Origin: Isohypsibius dastychi
Lineage: Eukaryota; Tardigrada; Eutardigrada; Parachela; Isohypsibiidae
NCBI GenBank assembly: GCA_034696485.1
Contig: JAQIWT010000582.1
Location: forward strand, 1 to 17,625
Length of the DNA stretch: 17,625 nt
Direction: 5' to 3'
Positions 9,601 through 15,600 of the stretch are shown in pieces. How positions within the stretch are numbered: the stretch's first letter is position 1; every line of letters starts with the position of its first letter. The notes under the pieces are model-generated. The model was not told the DNA's origin and searched no databases. It was given only the letters and a program-made list of their open reading frames with translations. Both the position numbers and the translations under genes were made by a program.

Positions 9601-12600
9601 GGTCAATGACGAATTTGAGCCGGACATCCCCACAGAATATGTCACGGGCATGCGAAGGTCAAGTAGAAAGCTTGGCGAGTGTCTCAGTGCTGTGATTGAG
9701 CAAATTCCAAACGGTGGCTACAAAGATATCGCGCGCAAATCCATTGGTTTCTTCGTACTGAGACGCCTGTTCACCTGGTGTTTGGATCATTCGCTGGTGC
9801 CGCGTCAAGCGGGGAAGCGATCTCTTATGGGGCTCATCTTTGACCGCGTTGCTAAGCTGGAGAAGAATCCCACCTCGCAGCATTTCAAGGACGCATTAGC
9901 CTTGGTCGATGAATGCCGACTTCCCAATCTCATGTTCAAGCTTTGCCTGCACCCCAGCACGGATGTTGCGCATCTGCAGACGCTCGTAAGTCGAGCCCTT
10001 TCACGCCTAGCGCGGCTGCTGGCCTGGGCAGATAGGACAAAGAAACGATTTGAGTCTGGGCTGATTGCAACGGTGTTTTTGGACGAGTTGAACACTTCAC
10101 CCTTCCCAGGCGTTGTAAAACATCTTGTTTTGGACCGGCACATTAACAGTGTGACTCTTGTGTCAATTTGTGAATCCGCTGTAAGGAATCCAACCCGAGG
10201 GCTCGACGATGCGAGCGAGGACATGTTTGATAGTCGCGCATTCGATGACCTGACGAGGGACGAGATTGATCAAATGCATAGTCTCCTGAGTACAAAGCCA
10301 AATTGCGCAAAGAATTGTGATCTCAACCAGCAACATTATCAACGAGCCGCCGATGGCATCTTCTTCGTTGGAGCGATTAACCCTCCTATGAATGCCGCCA
10401 GTCAATCGAAACAAGAGGAGGCTGTTTTCACAGTTGGTCACTTACCACAGGCGCTGAACGAGGTCACGAGGCCGTTTGGCGAGCTAGATGATGCACTCGT
10501 CGGGGAGATGGCGATTAGCCTTCTCAAAAATGTCCCTTATCTCACTGCCCAAGAGCGACAGGACATTTCTGATCTTGTGCGCGAGAGTCATCGTATCGTC
10601 ACTGCTTTCCGAACGGGTGAGGCCGCAAATATCGAGGCGTCTAATGAGATGGACAAGTGCTGGGCATCCATCCGCAATGTGGTCCGTGTGATAAGGCTCT
10701 TCACCTTCTTTATAGTGAACTCTCCGCTATTGTTTCGCCCAATTGAGCACGATGTTGACGGCTACTCCATCAAGGCCGACGACGCTCCCGGTGTTATTCC
10801 GAGCCCGCTAGGTTCTGATCGTGCGCGGGACGGGTTGCGTTGTCGACGCCGGGCGGGTCTTCTGGCTATTTGCTCGACTTATATGCTGCAGCTATCTAAA
10901 GTCAAGGCCAAAACTGGTTTTCGGGACCTCCGCAAGGACCTCAGCAACCGGCTATGCAACCTTGCAGTCATCAAGAGGTGGAGAGAAGAGGAACTCAAAG
11001 CCGGACAAGTTGGTTCATTTCCTCCAGTTCTCAATAGCTCGAGTGACTCGCTGATGGTTTTCATGGACTACCAAATGGATGCGATAGTCGACCGCCTCCG
11101 ACCGCTCATGTCTCGACAGCACGCACTCACTTTGCCCTTGCGAGAGCATCTCTTTGCGATTTTTGTGTGCGCTCAGGCCCGTGTACCCGTCCTGCTCGTT
11201 GGTCCTCCAGGGTGTTCAAAAACTCTGGCGGCCAATATTGTGCTGAGTGGCTGCCAAGGCGAAGTCTCGCTAGGTGAACGATTTCCGAAGATGGACATGC
11301 ACGTCCTCAGTCTCTTTTCCTACCAATGCTCTGACCAGAGTACTGCGGCTGAAATTGATTCTCTGTTTAATCGAGCTATGGCCACCGCTATTGAAGGAGG
11401 TCGGACGCATGGTGCTGTTTTCATCGACGAGGCTTCTCTTGCTCCTCGTGCCTTAAAATCTGCCCATGAACCCCTCGATGCGTACAAAGTGGCCGCAATC
11501 GTCAATTCCAATCTCATGCTGGATGCAGCCAAGACGAGCCGATGTCTTCTTATTAGACGTCCACTTAACGATGACGGAGAAGACTTGGAACGAATTGCGA
11601 TATCATCTGTGGGTCTTCCTATCGGCAGCGACTGCATGGATCATCCAGTGCTGACTGGATTCATTCAGGCCTATCAGAACCGACTCTTGGCCAGCGGCAG
11701 TCCGGTAAAGTCAACGTACCACATGCGTCATTTCATTTACTTTATGCGATCACTCAGACGGACTGATGGAGACTATGCGAAGAGTCCCGCCGAAGTAGCG
11801 CAAGCACTAGCAAGCAACTTTGGGGGACTTCCGGAGTGCGACTTTGAGCGGTACGTTGCAAAACCTGTCTTTGAGGAGATTGCCGATGCCATTATCAAGA
11901 GTCAAATATCCGACGACGACGATAATGAAGAAGATGGCGAGGAGTTTGAGGCTCCACATGATCAAAAGGTGAATAGCATAAAGGCGAATTGGCACTATCC
12001 CCCCACAGATTGGACGTACGACGTCCTTGATTTGGTCGAAGGTTCTCTGCGAGGCAAGTATTATGACATCGGCAAAAGCGAGACCCTTGACCCGAATTTG
12101 CATGCCAGGCGGAATGTTATGCTTGTTACGGAGGGCGAGGGTTATCAATGGTTTAAGTCGATATGGTCGCCAGACGATTTCAAGGAGGGCAGGGTGATTA
12201 GCGACGAGACAGTATCGATGTTTCCTGGTGAAGCTGATTCGCTCGGGAGGGAAGCTGTTGTGCGACGTATTGCAGACAAAATGGCTTCTAAGAGCATGGT
12301 GTTCATCCATGGAGGGGACAGGAAAGTATTCGGGGCTTTTTACGATGCTTTCAACATGCGCTTCATATCTGACAACGGCAAGTGGCGGGTGAACGTCGGA
12401 CTTGGATCCTTGTGGAAGTCCTGCAAGTACGACCCTGCATTCCGCGCGGTTGTGGTCATCAACAAAGATGATTACGACACGATGAGGACGGCTGGAAGCA
12501 ACATGCTGCCATTTTTGTCTCGATTCGAGGCTTTCCACTTGTCGTCTGGGGAGTTAGTAGCGTCACGGACGGCTCTCAGGCGCTGCTCTTTGGATGTAGA

Positions 12601-15600
12601 CAATATCGCATCCCTTCAATGGTTGACAGGCGTCGTGAAGTGCGTGCAGGATTTTGTAGCGAAAACGTGCAGATGGTCCTTAGCCGGTGTGGACAATGAG
12701 GATAGTTGGAACGTTGCTTCATCGTGTGTCCTTAAGGTTTTGATGCGCCGTTGCCTTCCCCTGCTAGATTCGGATCTGGCATGTGACGTGGCTCGAGAGG
12801 CGTGTATTCATGCGTTTCGTATTGCGCGCCCTGAGGCGTTATGTCTGCGTTCTAGAAACAAGTGGATTGACACGGATATTCTGCGTGATTACATTGAAGG
12901 TGACTTCGATCACTTCTCCGTTTCTCGTGGCATTACGGATCTCATCGTTTCGAGCGCCAAAGTAGTCGCCACGGAGAAACACATCGTCGTGACTCGGTCG
13001 AGTCCATTTTTGTCATTCCAGGATTTGAAAGTCGAAGGAACATTGAAAATCATCGCAGTTGAGACCTTCGAGACCTTCGCTGCCCTCGAGATCACCCTTG
13101 CGAAAACGTGGACAGAGTCTCCAAATTGCATAGTGGTAACAGCTAATCTTTCCTTCGTGAGCCTTGACCAACTCGATCACGTCCAGCGCTTAATAGATGA
13201 TTTTGCGGACGGCCAGGCGTGCAGAGTGGCCGCGGTGGTACTTATTGTTCATCGACCGTCCGAAGAAATTGCATATGATCAAATAATTTCTCCTCGGTTC
13301 GCTCGAGGATGGATCCCCTCGTTTGTGGACGACGTTGTAGGCCTTTCCCCCGGCGATCGACCGTTTGAAGAACTTGTCACCGCGTTGATGTTTGATCCAA
13401 CAGAATCAACCGACGCATTGGTTGGTCCACGCAAGGTGACACTCAGTCGGAACCAGCTGTTGATATCGGGATCACAACTCAATATGATCTGTTCGCGCTT
13501 GTTGATATCAAGAAACGATCTCCATATGCTGATATCGAGCTCGTCTCCCCTTCGTCCCTTATCACTCGCGGACGTGTTGGAGACCAACGATTCAGTTTTG
13601 TTGGGATTCTTTGACAAACTTCTCAGGCGAACTCTAGGAGAAAACTCAAACCTTCCGAACAGGGAGCAGATCCGGAAAGCCGTCCGACAGGTTGCAGAAG
13701 ATAAGCTGTTCGGTAAGGATGGTAATGCACTCGAGAGCGTGGCGCAGAATGCCTCCGGTGTCGCTCGGACCAAGCTGCTCCGGAGGGTGCTAATGAACAT
13801 CACGGAGAACGGATCTCTGCATGGTTTTATCAGCGCCTTGAAAGCGAGCCGTGATGGAGACGACTCGATGATCAACATGCTTTTGGATTTGCTCGTCAAC
13901 AGCTCGATCCCTCAAGGCACCAACCAGACCGGTTTGTCACTGGATGCCCCGTTGAACCTAACCGTCTCTCCCCACGTCATCGTCGCATCCACGCCTTTAT
14001 TTTTCGCACTGATCGAGCGCGTTAACACCGGTGCAGGTGCATCCGTCCTCAGTGCTGCTGTCAAGGGCTCTTCTCTTTACCACCACATTTGGGATGACAT
14101 TCTCCATATTTCATGTGAGATTCCCTCGGTTGGAGGTTCAAGTCTCGAGGATCGTCAGAATTCTTGCCTTCCCGCTAAGCTTTGGTTGACCTATACGATT
14201 GGGGATGATTTTGAGAAATTGCTAGGTCTAGGGGCCATTCGCGATGATGTCAAAGTGCAGTGCCAAGAGCTTGTGTGGTCTCTTCGGTTTTTAGTCCCGC
14301 TAATCAGCGACGGGCTACTGCACCTCGTACTACCAGAAGCCTCGGCCCTCGATCTAACACTATCCGAGGACCCGGATGCTCGGTTCAAGCAATTCTTGTC
14401 CCATTTGGCTCGCCAAGGACTCTCAACGTTGAGTAAGTGTGTGAAAGAGAATGGCAGCAAGCAGGTTAGCGGGTCGATTTTGCTTCTTCATGCAACGGCG
14501 CTCTATGATCGAATACTTGCCGAGGAGATTCGCAGCTTCAACAATCCTTGGCTCGTTAAAGCTATTGCAGTCTTCGCTGCCGCTGAAACCGGCGGCCCCG
14601 TTCAATCTTTGAGTCCCTTCTCCCGAGATCCCTCACCGGCCTTCTCCAGCACAACTGCTTCGTCCTCAAACGACAATGAGTCTGAGGTTGAAGCAATAAC
14701 CGCCTCATCTCCGCCTCTCTCCGATGCGACCCCTCCAAATCTTTCGTCCGTTTTGGAGAAGTTTACAAGCTCACCAGATGAGTCGCCAGAGCAGCGAAGG
14801 TCCTCCGCCTGTGCTCGCCAGATTGTCTTGGAGACATGGCTCCATTTTGGTTTCCAGAGCAAGGTGCTTCCAGCTGAGGAGAGAAACGCCGCTCTCGATA
14901 TGATTCTAAAGAATATTCTTCCGGACTTGTCTAATAGCGACGAGACCCAGTCGTTGCTTGCGTCTTTGGCGGCTAAGAGTGGTAAGAACAATGTCGTTTC
15001 GCTGCTCGATACTTCGCTGTCTGAATCGAATGAGATCAATGCATTCCAGTTTCTCATTTCCCCAAGAGGAGCCGAGACACTAGATGGTGCTCTATGTCGA
15101 GCTCGGGTAAATCTCGTGAGGGATCGCGAAGATCATGTGAGACTCGCGGGAAATTGCTGTGAGATGTTCAAGAAGCGCGGGCAGACAGGAAGGAAACCCA
15201 GGTCAAATCTTCAAAAGAGCTTGGACGATGCACTATTGCTGGATGATCTTGCGACACTGCTCTCGAAGGTAGGATTGCAGGAATTCCAGGAGCATAACTG
15301 CAAGAATTGCGCTCAACCGTCTTCATGGCTCGTTACGATGGTGAAATTACTTTGCGAAGTGTCCCTAGATCGACAACAATGGTTCGTTTCTCGATTGTCC
15401 CCTCACATGAGAGACGAATTATCCCGTGAGGTGATCATTCTCACTCGTTTCGGAATCAAGCGAGAGGCATTCAATGATCATCCATCGCAGATTACTGGAG
15501 GGACAGCGCCGTCAAAAGCGGGATCAGTAGGAGATGCGCGTCTCCAGGCGCTTGATGGGTCCGTCGAAGCACAACTACTGTTTGCCAGGCATGGTCTACG

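Noticed and set aside
11807-12538. 243-codon open frame on the minus strand
   Set aside because: It lies wholly antisense to the conserved post-AAA4 block of the giant gene, has no recognisable domain, and is explained by third-position bias of the real frame.
13279-13899. 206-codon open frame on the minus strand
   Set aside because: Antisense shadow with serine-rich composition and no motif.
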